48,575 bases of DNA from positions 1 through 48,575 of the forward strand of contig JAODBP010000213.1 in assembly GCA_025464025.1 (NCBI GenBank). Reading direction: 5' to 3'. The stretch is from Actinomycetes bacterium. Lineage in GTDB: Bacteria > Actinomycetota > Acidimicrobiia > Acidimicrobiales > CADCSY01. Numbering within the stretch: the first letter of the stretch is position 1; each line of letters begins with the position of its first letter. A program made the translations under genes and the position numbers. Under the pieces are notes generated by a model. The model did no database searches. It had not been told where the DNA came from and worked only from the letters and a program-made list of their open reading frames with translations. Positions 23,917 to 32,605 of this stretch are shown piece by piece.

Positions 23917-24800
23917 TGGCCGCCCTCGACGCCCAGTCCCTGCTCTCGGCCCGGCCGCCGCTCCGGCGCCGGCTGGTCGACACCGTCGCCACCGTGGTGA
24001 TGGTGGCCGCCGCGGCGACCGCCCTCCTGGCGCTGCTGTTCGTCCTCTACTACCTGCTCGAGAAGGGCGCCGGCGTCATCAGCTGGGAGTTCCTGACCAG
24101 CGACATCCCCCGCAACCAACGGGCCACCGGGGGCGGCATGTACCCGGCCATCATCGGCACCCTGGTGATCACCGGTGGCGCCGCCGCCATGGCCATCCCG
24201 CTCGGCGTGCTCGGGGCGATCTACCTCAACGAGTTCGGCAAGCAGCGGCCGCTGGCCACGTTCATCCGGTTCATGGCCGACGTGATGACGGGCGTGCCGT
24301 CGATCGTGATGGGCCTGTTCATCTACACGATCTGGGTCGTGCGCTTCCACGAGTTCAGCGGGCTGGCCGGCGCCTTCGCCCTGGCCTGCCTGATGCTGCC
24401 GATCGTCATCCGCACCACCGAGGAGATGCTCCGCCTGGTGCCCGACGAGCTGCGCCAGGCCAGCCAGGCCCTGGGCGCCCGCACGTGGCGGACCACGCTC
24501 ACCGTCGTCCTCCCCGCCGCCCTGTCCGGGATCGTCAGCGGCGCCATGCTCGCGGTGGCCCGCGCCGCCGGCGAGACGGCCCCGCTGATCTTCGTGATCG
24601 GCCTGGCCTTCGAAGGCAACTACTCGCTGTCCGGGCAGAACACCGCGCTCCCGGCCCAGATCTTCAAGAACGCCAGCTCCCCGTTCCCCGGTGCCCAGGA
24701 GCGGGCCTGGGGTGCGGCGCTCACCCTCGTGGCGATCGTGTTCGCCTTCACCTTGCTGTCCCGGCTGGTCTCCCGCCGCTTCAGCACCGGCCCCCGATGA
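23916..24800 (+). CDS. pstA: Phosphate ABC transporter permease PstA2
   Basis: A 294-residue permease of standard length, lacking the two extra N-terminal helices of PstA1. Key segments: [57 protein letters not shown] and [13 protein letters not shown]. The ATG shares one base with the pstC2 stop. The frame extends far upstream but only as an out-of-frame reading of pstC2. Confidence 0.94.
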   Translation: MAALDAQSLLSARPPLRRRLVDTVATVVMVAAAATALLALLFVLYYLLEKGAGVISWEFLTSDIPRNQRATGGGMYPAIIGTLVITGGAAAMAIPLGVLGAIYLNEFGKQRPLATFIRFMADVMTGVPSIVMGLFIYTIWVVRFHEFSGLAGAFALACLMLPIVIRTTEEMLRLVPDELRQASQALGARTWRTTLTVVLPAALSGIVSGAMLAVARAAGETAPLIFVIGLAFEGNYSLSGQNTALPAQIFKNASSPFPGAQERAWGAALTLVAIVFAFTLLSRLVSRRFSTGPR

Positions 24801-24811
24801 CGGAGGAACCC

Positions 24812-25657
24812 ATGCAGACCTCCACGCCCACCTCACCCTCGCCGGTCGCCACCGACGAGCCCACGGTGGTCCACGACGCCACGCCGGTGTTCGAGGCGAG
24901 CGACCTGAGCGTGTACTACGGCGCGTTCCGCGCCGTGCGCAACGTCGACCTCCAGGTGAACCGCGGCGAGATCACGGCCTTCATCGGCCCGTCGGGCTGC
25001 GGGAAGTCGACCGTGCTGCGGTGCTTCAACCGCATGAACGACGGCATCACCGGGGCTCGGGTCGAGGGCAAGGTCACCTACCACGGGGTCGACCTCTACG
25101 ACCCGGCGGTGAACGCCGTCGAGGTGCGCCGTCGCATCGGCATGGTGTTCCAGAAGCCGAACCCGTTCCCGAAGTCGATCTACGACAACGTGGCCTTCGG
25201 CCCCCGGTTGGGGGGCGCCAAGAAGGGCCTCGACGAGATCGTCGAGAAGGCGCTGCGTGGCGCTGCGCTGTGGGACGAGGTGAAGGACCGGCTCAAGAGG
25301 TCGGCCCTCGGGCTCTCGGGTGGCCAGCAGCAGCGCCTGTGCATCGCCCGGGCCATCGCCGTGGAGCCCGAGGTGATCCTCATGGACGAGCCGTGCTCGG
25401 CGCTCGACCCGATCGCCACCGGCCGGGTCGAGGACCTCATGTCGGAGATCAAGGACGAGTACTCGATCATCATCGTCACCCACAACATGCAGCAGGCGGC
25501 CCGGGTGAGCGACCGGTGCGCGTTCTTCACCACCGAGGTGAACGAGCACAGCGACACCCGCACGGGCGTGCTCGTCGAGATCGACCGGACCGAGAAGATG
25601 TTCTCGAACCCGACCGACACCCGCACCGAGAACTACGTCACCGGCCGGTTCGGCTGA
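24812..25657 (+). CDS. pstB: Phosphate ABC transporter ATPase PstB2
   Basis: A 281-residue ABC ATPase: Walker [30 protein letters not shown], signature [15 protein letters not shown], Walker [14 protein letters not shown] and the switch region [12 protein letters not shown]. The ATG at 24812 has GGAGG 5 nt upstream; an ATG at 24797 overlapping the pstA2 stop (ATGA) is the alternative. It energises the second Pst transporter and is followed 2 bp later by phoU1. Confidence 0.95.
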   Translation: MQTSTPTSPSPVATDEPTVVHDATPVFEASDLSVYYGAFRAVRNVDLQVNRGEITAFIGPSGCGKSTVLRCFNRMNDGITGARVEGKVTYHGVDLYDPAVNAVEVRRRIGMVFQKPNPFPKSIYDNVAFGPRLGGAKKGLDEIVEKALRGAALWDEVKDRLKRSALGLSGGQQQRLCIARAIAVEPEVILMDEPCSALDPIATGRVEDLMSEIKDEYSIIIVTHNMQQAARVSDRCAFFTTEVNEHSDTRTGVLVEIDRTEKMFSNPTDTRTENYVTGRFG

Positions 25658-25659
25658 GC

Positions 25660-26322
25660 ATGGTGCGAGCCTCGTTCCAACAGGAGCTCGACCAGCTCCG
25701 CCTCCAGGTCGAGGTGATGGCCGCCCGCGTCGGGGTGGCCCTGGAGCGCATGCACGAGGTGCTGCGGACGGGTGACGAGGCGCTGGCCACCGAGGCGCTC
25801 GCCGCCGACGACCAGGTCGACGCCATGCTCGTCTCGCTCACCGAGCGGTCCTACGACCTCATCCGCCGCGAGTCGCCGGTGGCGTCCGACCTCCGCTACC
25901 TGGTGTCGGTGCTGCGGATCCTCGAGGAGCTCGAGCGGATCGCCGACCTGTCCCTCCGCGTGGTGAAGCAGGCGCCCGAGCAGCCGGTCCTCGCCGCCCA
26001 CGGGCGCCTGTTCCGGATCCTCGACGACATGGCCACGGTGGCCGAGGAGCTGTTCCGCTCGGCGCTCGACGCCTGGGCGGCCCAGGACCCCGACCTGGCC
26101 GGCGACCTCATCGCCCGCGCCGCCCTCATGGACGACGCCTACCGGCGGCTCCTCGACGAGATCCTCGCCCTCGACGGCCCCGGCGCCGTGCACGTGGCGG
26201 TCACGTCGGTGCTCGTGGGCCGCGCCCTCGAGCGCATCGCCGACCACACTGTGATCGTGGGCGAACGGCTCCGGTACCTCTTGACCGGTGATCCCGCCTA
26301 CATCGCCTCGGAGGTGCGCTGA
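25660..26322 (+). CDS. phoU: PhoU-family phosphate signalling protein 1
   Basis: A 220-residue all-helical protein with two PhoU three-helix repeats. The metal-binding helices read LEELERIADLSLRV and ALERIADHTVIVGERL. The usual ERxGDxxxNI is altered to ERIAD without the asparagine in both repeats, unlike the downstream paralogue. PhoU links Pst to the sensor kinase and restrains phosphate uptake. It ends in an ATGA overlap with phoU2. Confidence 0.88.
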   Translation: MVRASFQQELDQLRLQVEVMAARVGVALERMHEVLRTGDEALATEALAADDQVDAMLVSLTERSYDLIRRESPVASDLRYLVSVLRILEELERIADLSLRVVKQAPEQPVLAAHGRLFRILDDMATVAEELFRSALDAWAAQDPDLAGDLIARAALMDDAYRRLLDEILALDGPGAVHVAVTSVLVGRALERIADHTVIVGERLRYLLTGDPAYIASEVR

Positions 26323-27068
26323 TGACGATGGACGTGCGGAAGAACTTCCACCACGAGCTCGACGTCGTGCGCGACGACATCGTGCGCATGGCCGGGCTGG
26401 TGAGCGAGGCCCTCGCCCGGGCCACCCGCGCCTTCCTCGACGGCGACCTCACAGTGGCCGACGAGATCCTGAGCGGCGACGACGTGATCGACACGCTCGC
26501 GCTCGAGGTCGAGGAGCGGTGCTACCAGCTCCTCGCCCTCCAGCAGCCCATGGCGTCGGACCTGCGGGCCATCACGACGGCCATCCGCCTGACGGCCGAG
26601 ATCGAGCGGTCGGGCGACCTCGTCGTCAACATCATGAAGGCGACCCGCCGCATCTACGGCGCCGACATCCACCCTCGTACGCGCGGGCTGGTCGAGCGGC
26701 TGGGCGCCGAGTCGCACCGGCTGCTCCGCCTCTCGATCGACGCCTACGTCGACCAGGACGTCGGCCTGGCCTCGGCCCTCGACGACATGGACGACACGAT
26801 CGACGCCCTGCACGTCGACTTCATCGAGTCGATCTTCGAGATCCACGAGACCGGCGAGATGCCGCTGCAGGTGGCGGTGCAGCTCGCCCTCGTCGGCCGC
26901 TTCTACGAGCGCATCGGCGACCACGCCGTGAACATCGGCGAGCGGGTGCGCTACCTCTGCACCGGCTGGTTGCCCGAGCACACCGGCGCGGCGCGCCAGG
27001 CGGCCCGGGCCGCGGCCAAGGACGCCGACCCGCCGGTCGAGGACGAGACCCTCTGGGAAGGGACCTGA
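26322..27068 (+). CDS. phoU: PhoU-family phosphate signalling protein 2
   Basis: A 248-residue protein with two canonical PhoU motifs, IERSGDLVVNIMKATRRI and YERIGDHAVNIGERVRYL, and the opening RKNFHHELDVVRDDIVRMAG. An acidic tail of about 30 residues follows. The intact motifs suggest that this is the main signalling PhoU, and the first copy a divergent partner. It is 2 bp from surE. Confidence 0.92.
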   Translation: MTMDVRKNFHHELDVVRDDIVRMAGLVSEALARATRAFLDGDLTVADEILSGDDVIDTLALEVEERCYQLLALQQPMASDLRAITTAIRLTAEIERSGDLVVNIMKATRRIYGADIHPRTRGLVERLGAESHRLLRLSIDAYVDQDVGLASALDDMDDTIDALHVDFIESIFEIHETGEMPLQVAVQLALVGRFYERIGDHAVNIGERVRYLCTGWLPEHTGAARQAARAAAKDADPPVEDETLWEGT

Positions 27069-27070
27069 CC

Positions 27071-27847
27071 GTGCGGATCCTGGTCACCAACGACGACGGC
27101 ATCGACTCGCCCGGCTTCGCCCCGCTGGTCGCCGCCGTGGCGTCGGCCGGCCACGACGTCGTCGCCGCCCCGCCCCAGACCGACATGAGCGGCCAGGGTG
27201 CGGCGATCGGACGGCTCCACGTCGATCGCAGCATCGACGTCGAGGAGCGCGAGCTGCCCGGGCTCCCCGGTGTGCCCTGCCACGCGGTGGCCGGCCCGCC
27301 CGCCCTGTGCGTGATCGCCGCCAACCTCGGGGCGTTCGGCCCCCCGCCCGACCTGGTGGTCTCGGGGATCAACCCGGGCCCGAACACCGGCGGCGCCGTG
27401 CTGCACTCGGGCACCGTCGGCGCTGCCCTCACCGCGGCCAACTTCGGCTTCTCCGGGCTGGCCGTGAGCATGGGCACCGGTGAGCACATGCACTGGGAGA
27501 CGGCGGCCGAGCTGTCGATCCCGTGCCTCGAGTGGCTGCTGTCGCAGCCGGCCCGCACCGTGCTGAACCTCAACACGCCGAACCTCCCGCTCGACGACGT
27601 GCTGGGCGTGCGGTGGGGCGAGCTGGCCACGTTCGGCTCGGTGCGCACCGCCCTCGTCGAGTCGCAGGGCGGGCGGCTCCAGATGGAGTTCGTCGGCCGC
27701 CGCGACGAGCACCCCGAGCACACCGACGCCGGCCTGGTCGACCGCGGCTACGCCTCGCTCACGCTCCTCACCGGGATCCTCGCCGCCCCGCCGGCGCCCG
27801 GCCTCGCTGACGCCGTCGCCGGGCGCCTCCTCCGACGGTCGGCCTAG
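27071..27847 (+). CDS. surE: 5'/3'-nucleotidase SurE
   Basis: A 258-residue protein with the SurE metal-site motifs TNDDGIDSPG at the N-terminus and SGINPGPNTGGAVLHSGTVG, plus AAPPQTDMSGQGAAI. SurE removes phosphate from nucleoside monophosphates and can act on short polyphosphate. The GTG start is 2 bp after phoU2; the stop shares a base with the start of the kinase gene (TAGTG). Its place in the pho operon suggests phosphate recycling. Confidence 0.92.
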   Translation: MRILVTNDDGIDSPGFAPLVAAVASAGHDVVAAPPQTDMSGQGAAIGRLHVDRSIDVEERELPGLPGVPCHAVAGPPALCVIAANLGAFGPPPDLVVSGINPGPNTGGAVLHSGTVGAALTAANFGFSGLAVSMGTGEHMHWETAAELSIPCLEWLLSQPARTVLNLNTPNLPLDDVLGVRWGELATFGSVRTALVESQGGRLQMEFVGRRDEHPEHTDAGLVDRGYASLTLLTGILAAPPAPGLADAVAGRLLRRSA

Positions 27848-29100
27848 TGGTCGTCCTCGCCGTCCTCCTCGGCGTCCTGGCGGTCGCCGCCGCCGTCTCG
27901 GCGGTGGTCGCCCGACGCGCCGTCCGGGAGCGCATCGACGAGGCGACGGCGCGGCTGGGCGAGGAGTCCCGCGTCCGCCCCGGGCTCGAGGGCTCGCTCG
28001 ACCGGCTGGAGCGGGCGACGCAGACCATCGCCCTGCGGATCGGCACGGCCCGGGCCGACACGGCCCGCATGGCCCAGGCCCTCGAGGTGATCCCCCAAGG
28101 CGTGGTGCTGTGCGACGCCAGCGGCATCGAGGTGTTCCGCAACCAGGTGGCCGAGGCCTTCGTCGGCGCCCGCCACGCCGAGGTGCTCGTCGAGCGGGCC
28201 GTGCACGAGGCCCTGGCCGGCGCCCTCGCCGGCACCCGGCACCGTCGGCACCTCGACGTGCTCGGCCCTCCCCGTCGGATGCTCGACATCATCGCCGTGC
28301 CGCTCTACGACGACGGACCGGCCGGCGCCCTCGCCATCATCGACGACGTGTCCGAGCGGAACCGGCTCGAAGCCATCCGCCGCGACTTCGTGGCCAACAT
28401 CTCCCACGAGCTGAAGACCCCGGTCGGCGCCCTCGGCGTGCTGGCCGAGACCATCGTGGCCGAGGAGGACCCGGCCGTCACCCGGCGCCTCGCCGAGCGG
28501 ATGACCGGCGAGGCCCACCGCGTCGGTCGGATCATCGACGACCTGCTCGCCCTCAGCCAGATCGAGGCCGAGGAGCAGAAGGTGCGGGAGGCGGTGACGG
28601 TCGAGGCCATGGTCGAGGAGGCCGTCGAGCGCATGCGCTCGGTCGCCGACGCCCGCCGCATCACCATCTCGGCCGTGGGCGTCGGGCGCCGGCACACGCT
28701 CCGGGGCGACCGGCCCCAGCTCGTGTCCGCCATCGCCAACCTGCTCGAGAACGCCTGCAAGTACAGCGACGAGGGCTCGACCGTCGAGGTGTCGTCCGCG
28801 GCCGACGGCCGGTGGGTCGAGATCGCCGTGCGCGACGAGGGCATCGGCATCCCGACCACCGACCTCGAGCGGGTGTTCGAGCGCTTCTACCGGGTCGACC
28901 GGGCCCGCAGCCGGGAGACCGGCGGCACCGGCCTCGGGCTTTCCATCGTCCGCCACATCGCCAGCAACCACGGGGGCGAGGTCCGGGTGACCTCGGCCGA
29001 GGGCGAAGGCTCGACCTTCACCCTTCGATTCCCAGCAGGCCCGGGCCCGGTCGCCGTCAGCGACCCCGACGAGCCCCACAGAGAGGCAGAGACGGCATGA
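27847..29100 (+). CDS. senX3: Phosphate-sensing histidine kinase, SenX3/PhoR type
   Basis: A 417-residue kinase. One N-terminal membrane helix (VVLAVLLGVLAVAAAVSAVV), a PAS-like region (about 78-165: LEVIPQGVVLCDASGIEVFR), H-box FVANISHELKTPVG with His187, N-box LLENACKYSDEG, G-boxes DEGIGIP and GGTGLGLSIVRHI. A single helix plus PAS and a following PhoP-type regulator match mycobacterial SenX3, which senses phosphate through Pst/PhoU. It overlaps regX3 (ATGA). Confidence 0.92.
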   Translation: MVVLAVLLGVLAVAAAVSAVVARRAVRERIDEATARLGEESRVRPGLEGSLDRLERATQTIALRIGTARADTARMAQALEVIPQGVVLCDASGIEVFRNQVAEAFVGARHAEVLVERAVHEALAGALAGTRHRRHLDVLGPPRRMLDIIAVPLYDDGPAGALAIIDDVSERNRLEAIRRDFVANISHELKTPVGALGVLAETIVAEEDPAVTRRLAERMTGEAHRVGRIIDDLLALSQIEAEEQKVREAVTVEAMVEEAVERMRSVADARRITISAVGVGRRHTLRGDRPQLVSAIANLLENACKYSDEGSTVEVSSAADGRWVEIAVRDEGIGIPTTDLERVFERFYRVDRARSRETGGTGLGLSIVRHIASNHGGEVRVTSAEGEGSTFTLRFPAGPGPVAVSDPDEPHREAETA

Positions 29101-29825
29101 CCCCCCACGCGTTGGACCAGCGGACGACGATCCTCGTGGTCGAGGACGAGGAGTCGTTCGTCGACGCCCTCGTCGTCGGCCTCCAGCGCGAGGGCTTCCG
29201 GGTGGAGGTGGCGCGGGACGGGATCGAGGCGCTCGAGCAGTTCGAGCTGGTCGACCCCGACCTGATCCTCCTCGACGTGATGCTGCCCCGGATGTCGGGC
29301 ATCGACGTGTGCCGCCAGATCCGGACCAAGTCGAAGGTGCCGATCATCATGGTGACGGCGAAGTCGTCGGAGATCGACACCGTCGTGGGCCTCGAGGTGG
29401 GCGCCGACGACTACGTGTCGAAGCCGTACCGCCTGCGCGAGCTGGTGGCCCGGATGCGGGCCGCCCTCCGCCGGGTGCCCGAGGGCGGGCCGTTGGGGGT
29501 CGACGACGAGGACGGCGACGTGCTCGAGGTCGGCGACGTGCGCCTCGACGTGGAGCGCCACGAGGTCGTGATCAGGGGGAGCGACGTCAGCCTCCCCCTG
29601 AAGGAGTTCGAGCTCCTCGAGCTGCTGCTCACCAACGCCGGGCGGGTGCTGCCCCGAGACACGCTCATCAGCCGGGTGTGGGGCGCCGACTACGTGGGCG
29701 ACACCAAGACGCTCGACGTGCACGTGAAGCGGCTGCGGGCCAAGGTCGAGGACGATCCCTCCCACCCCACCCGCATCGTCACCATCCGGGGCCTCGGCTA
29801 CAAGTACGAGCTCCCGAGGCCGTAG
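29097..29825 (+). CDS. regX3: Response regulator RegX3/PhoP type
   Basis: A 242-residue OmpR-family regulator. Receiver domain with acidic pair VEDEE, phosphorylation site Asp60 (LLDVMLP), the threonine of MVTAKS and the lysine of SKPYR; the C-terminal winged helix has LPLKEFELLELLL and the recognition region TLDVHVKRLRAKVED, ending IRGLGYKYE. It is the natural candidate to bind the 11-bp arrays in this window. Its stop and that of the convergent next gene form the palindrome TAGCCGGCTA. Confidence 0.93.
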   Translation: MTPHALDQRTTILVVEDEESFVDALVVGLQREGFRVEVARDGIEALEQFELVDPDLILLDVMLPRMSGIDVCRQIRTKSKVPIIMVTAKSSEIDTVVGLEVGADDYVSKPYRLRELVARMRAALRRVPEGGPLGVDDEDGDVLEVGDVRLDVERHEVVIRGSDVSLPLKEFELLELLLTNAGRVLPRDTLISRVWGADYVGDTKTLDVHVKRLRAKVEDDPSHPTRIVTIRGLGYKYELPRP

Positions 29826-29829
29826 CCGG

Positions 29830-30150
29830 CTAGCGGTGGCGGAGGCGGATGCGACGGGCCCGCTTCGGCGGGAGGATGTCGTCATCCGCGATCGACCAGA
29901 CGAGCCCGGCCCTATGGGGTTGCGGGGCCCGCAGGTCGACGTCGGCGGCCAGCGGCGCGGTGGGCTCGGGGAGGACCTCGATCTCCTCGACGACCGCGGC
30001 GCCGGGTTCGTCGACGGGTGCGGGCGCCGGGCCCGGGATCCAGTTCGAGAACACCTCGTCGAGGGCGGCCGTCCCCGGTGACCACGCCGGTGTCGGTGCG
30101 GGGGGCGTGGTGCGGTACACGTCGTCCAGGAGTCGAGAGAGGTCCGACAT
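29830..30150 (-). CDS. Conserved hypothetical protein
   Basis: A 106-residue acidic, proline-rich and probably disordered protein, MSDLSRLLDDVYRTTPP at the start, with VVEEIEVLPEPTAP in the middle and a basic end, ILPPKRARRIRLRHR. No known domain. The ATG follows GAGGA at 7 nt. It is convergent with regX3 (4 bp between stops) and divergent from the MFS gene. Confidence 0.6.
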   Translation of the reverse strand: MSDLSRLLDDVYRTTPPAPTPAWSPGTAALDEVFSNWIPGPAPAPVDEPGAAVVEEIEVLPEPTAPLAADVDLRAPQPHRAGLVWSIADDDILPPKRARRIRLRHR

Positions 30151-30197
30151 GTCCAGATCCTCGGCATGATCGGCGCCGCGCTTGAGCACCAGTTCGG

Positions 30198-30203
30198 TAC
30201 CTT
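30198..30203 (+). promoter_or_regulatory. -10 box TACCTT of the MFS gene
   Basis: TACCTT lies 7 nt before an in-frame GTG at 30211; leaderless-type start. This supports the later start over the ATG at 30166. Confidence 0.4.
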
Positions 30204-30210
30204 CGGCGCG

Positions 30211-31422
30211 GTGGGTCGCACCCGGCAACCGGCCAGCACCAGCCCGGGCTGGCAGCCCATGCGGCGCGGCACCGGCGGGGTCGAGCCGTTCGCCCGGCTG
30301 GCCCGGGCCCACGCCCTGAGCTCGGCCGGCGACGCCCTCGTCGCCATCGGCCTGGCCGGTTCGCTGTTCTTCTCGATCTCGCCCGACGCAGCCCGTACCC
30401 GGGTGATCCTCTACCTGGTCCTGACCATGGCGCCGTTCGCCGTGGTGGCACCGTTCCTGGGCCCGATGGTCGACCGCCAGCGGGGCGGTCGGCGCCGCAT
30501 GGTCGTGGCTTCGCTGGCCCTGCGCTGCGTGCTCTGCCTGCTCATGGCCGACCACGTCGACGGCCTGCTCCTGTTCCCGCTCGCCTTCGCCACCCTCGTG
30601 CTGGGCAAGGCCTACGGCGTGGCGCGGGCGTCGCTCGTGCCGGTGCTGGTCGCCGACGAGCAGGAGCTGGTCCAAGCCAACGCCAAGCTGACGCTCGTCT
30701 CCGGCGTGGTGGGGTTCATCGCCTCGATCCCGGGCGTGGCCCTGCTCCAGCTCGGCGCCGGATGGGTGCTGCTGCTCGCCGCCGTGGTGTTCGGCGTCGG
30801 CGGCGTGATCGCCCTGCGGATCCCCTCGGCCCGCCCGTCGCCCCCGCGCACCCAGGAGGAGAAGGACGAGCTGCGCGGCGCCAACGTCCTGCTGGCGGCC
30901 AGCGCCATGGCCGTCCTCCGGGGCTCGGTCGGCTTCCTCGCCTTCCTCCTCGCCTTCTCGCTGCGGCGGAGCGACGCCCCGGCCTGGTGGTTCGGCGTGG
31001 TCCTGGCGTCGAGCGCCGTCGGTGCTCTGGTCGGCGCGGCCGCCGCGCCCCCGCTGCGACGATGGGTGCGGGAGGAGCGGATCCTGCTCGGCTCGCTGAT
31101 CGCCGTCAGCGTGGCGGCCGTGATCGCCCTCCAGATCGGCGGTCGCCCGTCGGCCGCCTTCCTCGGCGGGTTCGTGGGCGTGGCGGCCAGCGCCGGGCGC
31201 CTGTGCTTCGACGCCATCGTCCAGCGCGACGCGCCCGAGGCCGACCAGGCCCGCACGTTCGCCCGGTTCGAGACCCGCTTCCAGCTGGCCTGGGTGCTCG
31301 GGGCGATCGTGCCGGTGGCGCTGACCATGCCGCGCGGCCTCGGCTACGGCGTGCTCGCCGTCGTCACCTCGGTCGCCGCCGCCACCTACTTGACGGGGCG
31401 TCGTCTGCCCTGGGCCCGATGA
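30211..31422 (+). CDS. MFS-type membrane transporter
   Basis: A 403-residue integral membrane protein with about ten to twelve hydrophobic helices. After a cytoplasmic N-terminus, the first helix is SAGDALVAIGLAGSLFF. The loop LGPMVDRQRGGRRRM between helices 2 and 3 is the MFS motif A position. The fold resembles drug/efflux-type MFS proteins; no substrate can be named. The GTG at 30211 is chosen for the TACCTT box; an ATG at 30166 would add 15 residues. The stop overlaps the start of the phosphoesterase gene (ATGA). Confidence 0.75.
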   Translation: MGRTRQPASTSPGWQPMRRGTGGVEPFARLARAHALSSAGDALVAIGLAGSLFFSISPDAARTRVILYLVLTMAPFAVVAPFLGPMVDRQRGGRRRMVVASLALRCVLCLLMADHVDGLLLFPLAFATLVLGKAYGVARASLVPVLVADEQELVQANAKLTLVSGVVGFIASIPGVALLQLGAGWVLLLAAVVFGVGGVIALRIPSARPSPPRTQEEKDELRGANVLLAASAMAVLRGSVGFLAFLLAFSLRRSDAPAWWFGVVLASSAVGALVGAAAAPPLRRWVREERILLGSLIAVSVAAVIALQIGGRPSAAFLGGFVGVAASAGRLCFDAIVQRDAPEADQARTFARFETRFQLAWVLGAIVPVALTMPRGLGYGVLAVVTSVAAATYLTGRRLPWAR

Positions 31423-31910
31423 GGATCGTGGTCCTGGCCGACACCCACGTGCGCGATGCCGGCGGCCTGCGGCTGGGGGAGCGGGCCTGGGAGGAGGTGC
31501 GGTCGGCCGACGTGATCCTCCACGCCGGCGACGTGGTCGAGCCCGGCCTGCTGGCCGAGCTGCGGGCCGTCGCCCCGGTGCACGCCGTGCTCGGCAACAA
31601 CGACGACGCCCTGGCCCGGGTCCTGCCCGAGTCGCTCGTGCTCGACCTCGACGGCGTCACGGTCGGCATGGTCCACGACAGCGGGGCCCGGGCCGGCCGG
31701 GAGGGTCGCCTGCGGCGCCGGTTCCCCACGGCCGACGTCGTCGTCTTCGGCCACAGCCACATCCCGTGGAACGAGGCCGGCCTCGACGGCCAGCTCCTGT
31801 TCAACCCGGGTTCGGCGACCCAGCGGCGGTCACAGCCCCACCGCACGCTGGGCGTGCTCGAGGTGGCGGGGGGCCAGGTCCAGCGCCACGACGTGGTCGT
31901 CGTCGACTGA
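31419..31910 (+). CDS. Metallophosphoesterase, YfcE/MJ0936 type
   Basis: A 163-residue calcineurin-like enzyme with the complete metal ligand set in order: LADTH, HAGDVV, GNNDD, VHDSG and GHSH near residue 110. Small members of this type hydrolyse phosphodiesters of unknown natural substrate. Translationally coupled to the MFS gene. Convergent with the SixA-like gene, 36 bp between stops. Confidence 0.9.
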   Translation: MRIVVLADTHVRDAGGLRLGERAWEEVRSADVILHAGDVVEPGLLAELRAVAPVHAVLGNNDDALARVLPESLVLDLDGVTVGMVHDSGARAGREGRLRRRFPTADVVVFGHSHIPWNEAGLDGQLLFNPGSATQRRSQPHRTLGVLEVAGGQVQRHDVVVVD

Positions 31911-31946
31911 CGCGTCGAGCACCTCGCCGGCGAGCCGGGCGCCGGG

Positions 31947-32387
31947 TCAGCGGGGTGGCGGGAGGTAGCGGCAGGGCTCGTCCCGCCGCAGGACCCAGGC
32001 CGAGCCCTTGGCCAGCTCGGGCTCGGCCGGCACCGGCCACCCGAGCCGGCGCAGCCCGGCCAGCACGACCTCGATCACGTCGCCGTGGGTGCACATGGCC
32101 ACGTCGCCGACGGCGTCGAGCACGAGGTCGAGCCCGTCGTCACCTCGGCCCTCGCGCAGGAGCTTCGACGTCTTGACCCGCAGCCCGCGCGCCTCGGCCA
32201 GCGGGCGCACGGTCGCCGTGCACCGCGTGGCCGGGCTGCTCACGATCCGCTCGATCCGGAAGGCCTCGAGGGTCGCGGGCAGGGCATCGGCCTGCCGGGT
32301 GCCCCGCGGGGTGAGCGGCCGCCGGGCGTCGTCGCCCTCCCAGGTGTGACGCGGCACGGCGAGGGCGTGGCGGACCAGCAACAGCAC
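31947..32387 (-). CDS. SixA-like histidine phosphatase
   Basis: A 146-residue histidine-phosphatase protein with the catalytic LVRHALA near the start, RRPLTPRGTRQADAL, IVSSPATRCTATVRPL and MCTHGDVIEVVL carrying the second histidine. SixA proteins dephosphorylate phosphohistidine; relatives are fused to NUDIX domains in MutT1. The start is uncertain: GTG at 32387 gives the normal distance to the RHG motif, GTG at 32438 would add 17 residues. A TAGGGT box (32442-32437) precedes the region. Confidence 0.82.
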   Translation of the reverse strand: MLLLVRHALAVPRHTWEGDDARRPLTPRGTRQADALPATLEAFRIERIVSSPATRCTATVRPLAEARGLRVKTSKLLREGRGDDGLDLVLDAVGDVAMCTHGDVIEVVLAGLRRLGWPVPAEPELAKGSAWVLRRDEPCRYLPPPR

Positions 32388-32465
32388 GGCGTGGGGCCGC
32401 TCAGGCGCGAGGCACGGAGCGTGGAGCCATGGCCGCACCCTAGGGGTGGCCGTGGTCGGAGGGGG

Positions 32466-32513
32466 AGCGCGACACGAAGTGTTCGCCGGGTGGTCACCTT
32501 CCGTCCACCTCGA
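32466..32513. promoter_or_regulatory. Pho-box-like array upstream of sixA
   Basis: On the plus strand GTTCGCC (32481), GGTCACC (32492) and GTCCACC (32503) repeat at exact 11-bp steps. The only gene directly downstream is sixA on the minus strand, so the units read GGTGGAC, GGTGACC and GGCGAAC on its coding strand, as at ppk. The remaining sequence 32439-32605 holds no gene. Confidence 0.55.
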
Positions 32514-32605
32514 CGCGAATCGTGGCGGCGCAGCGAGCTCCTACGGGCTGCGTCGCCTCGATCCAGGCCGAGGCGCCCCGAGGTCGCGTCGTTGTCCTTG
32601 CCCTC

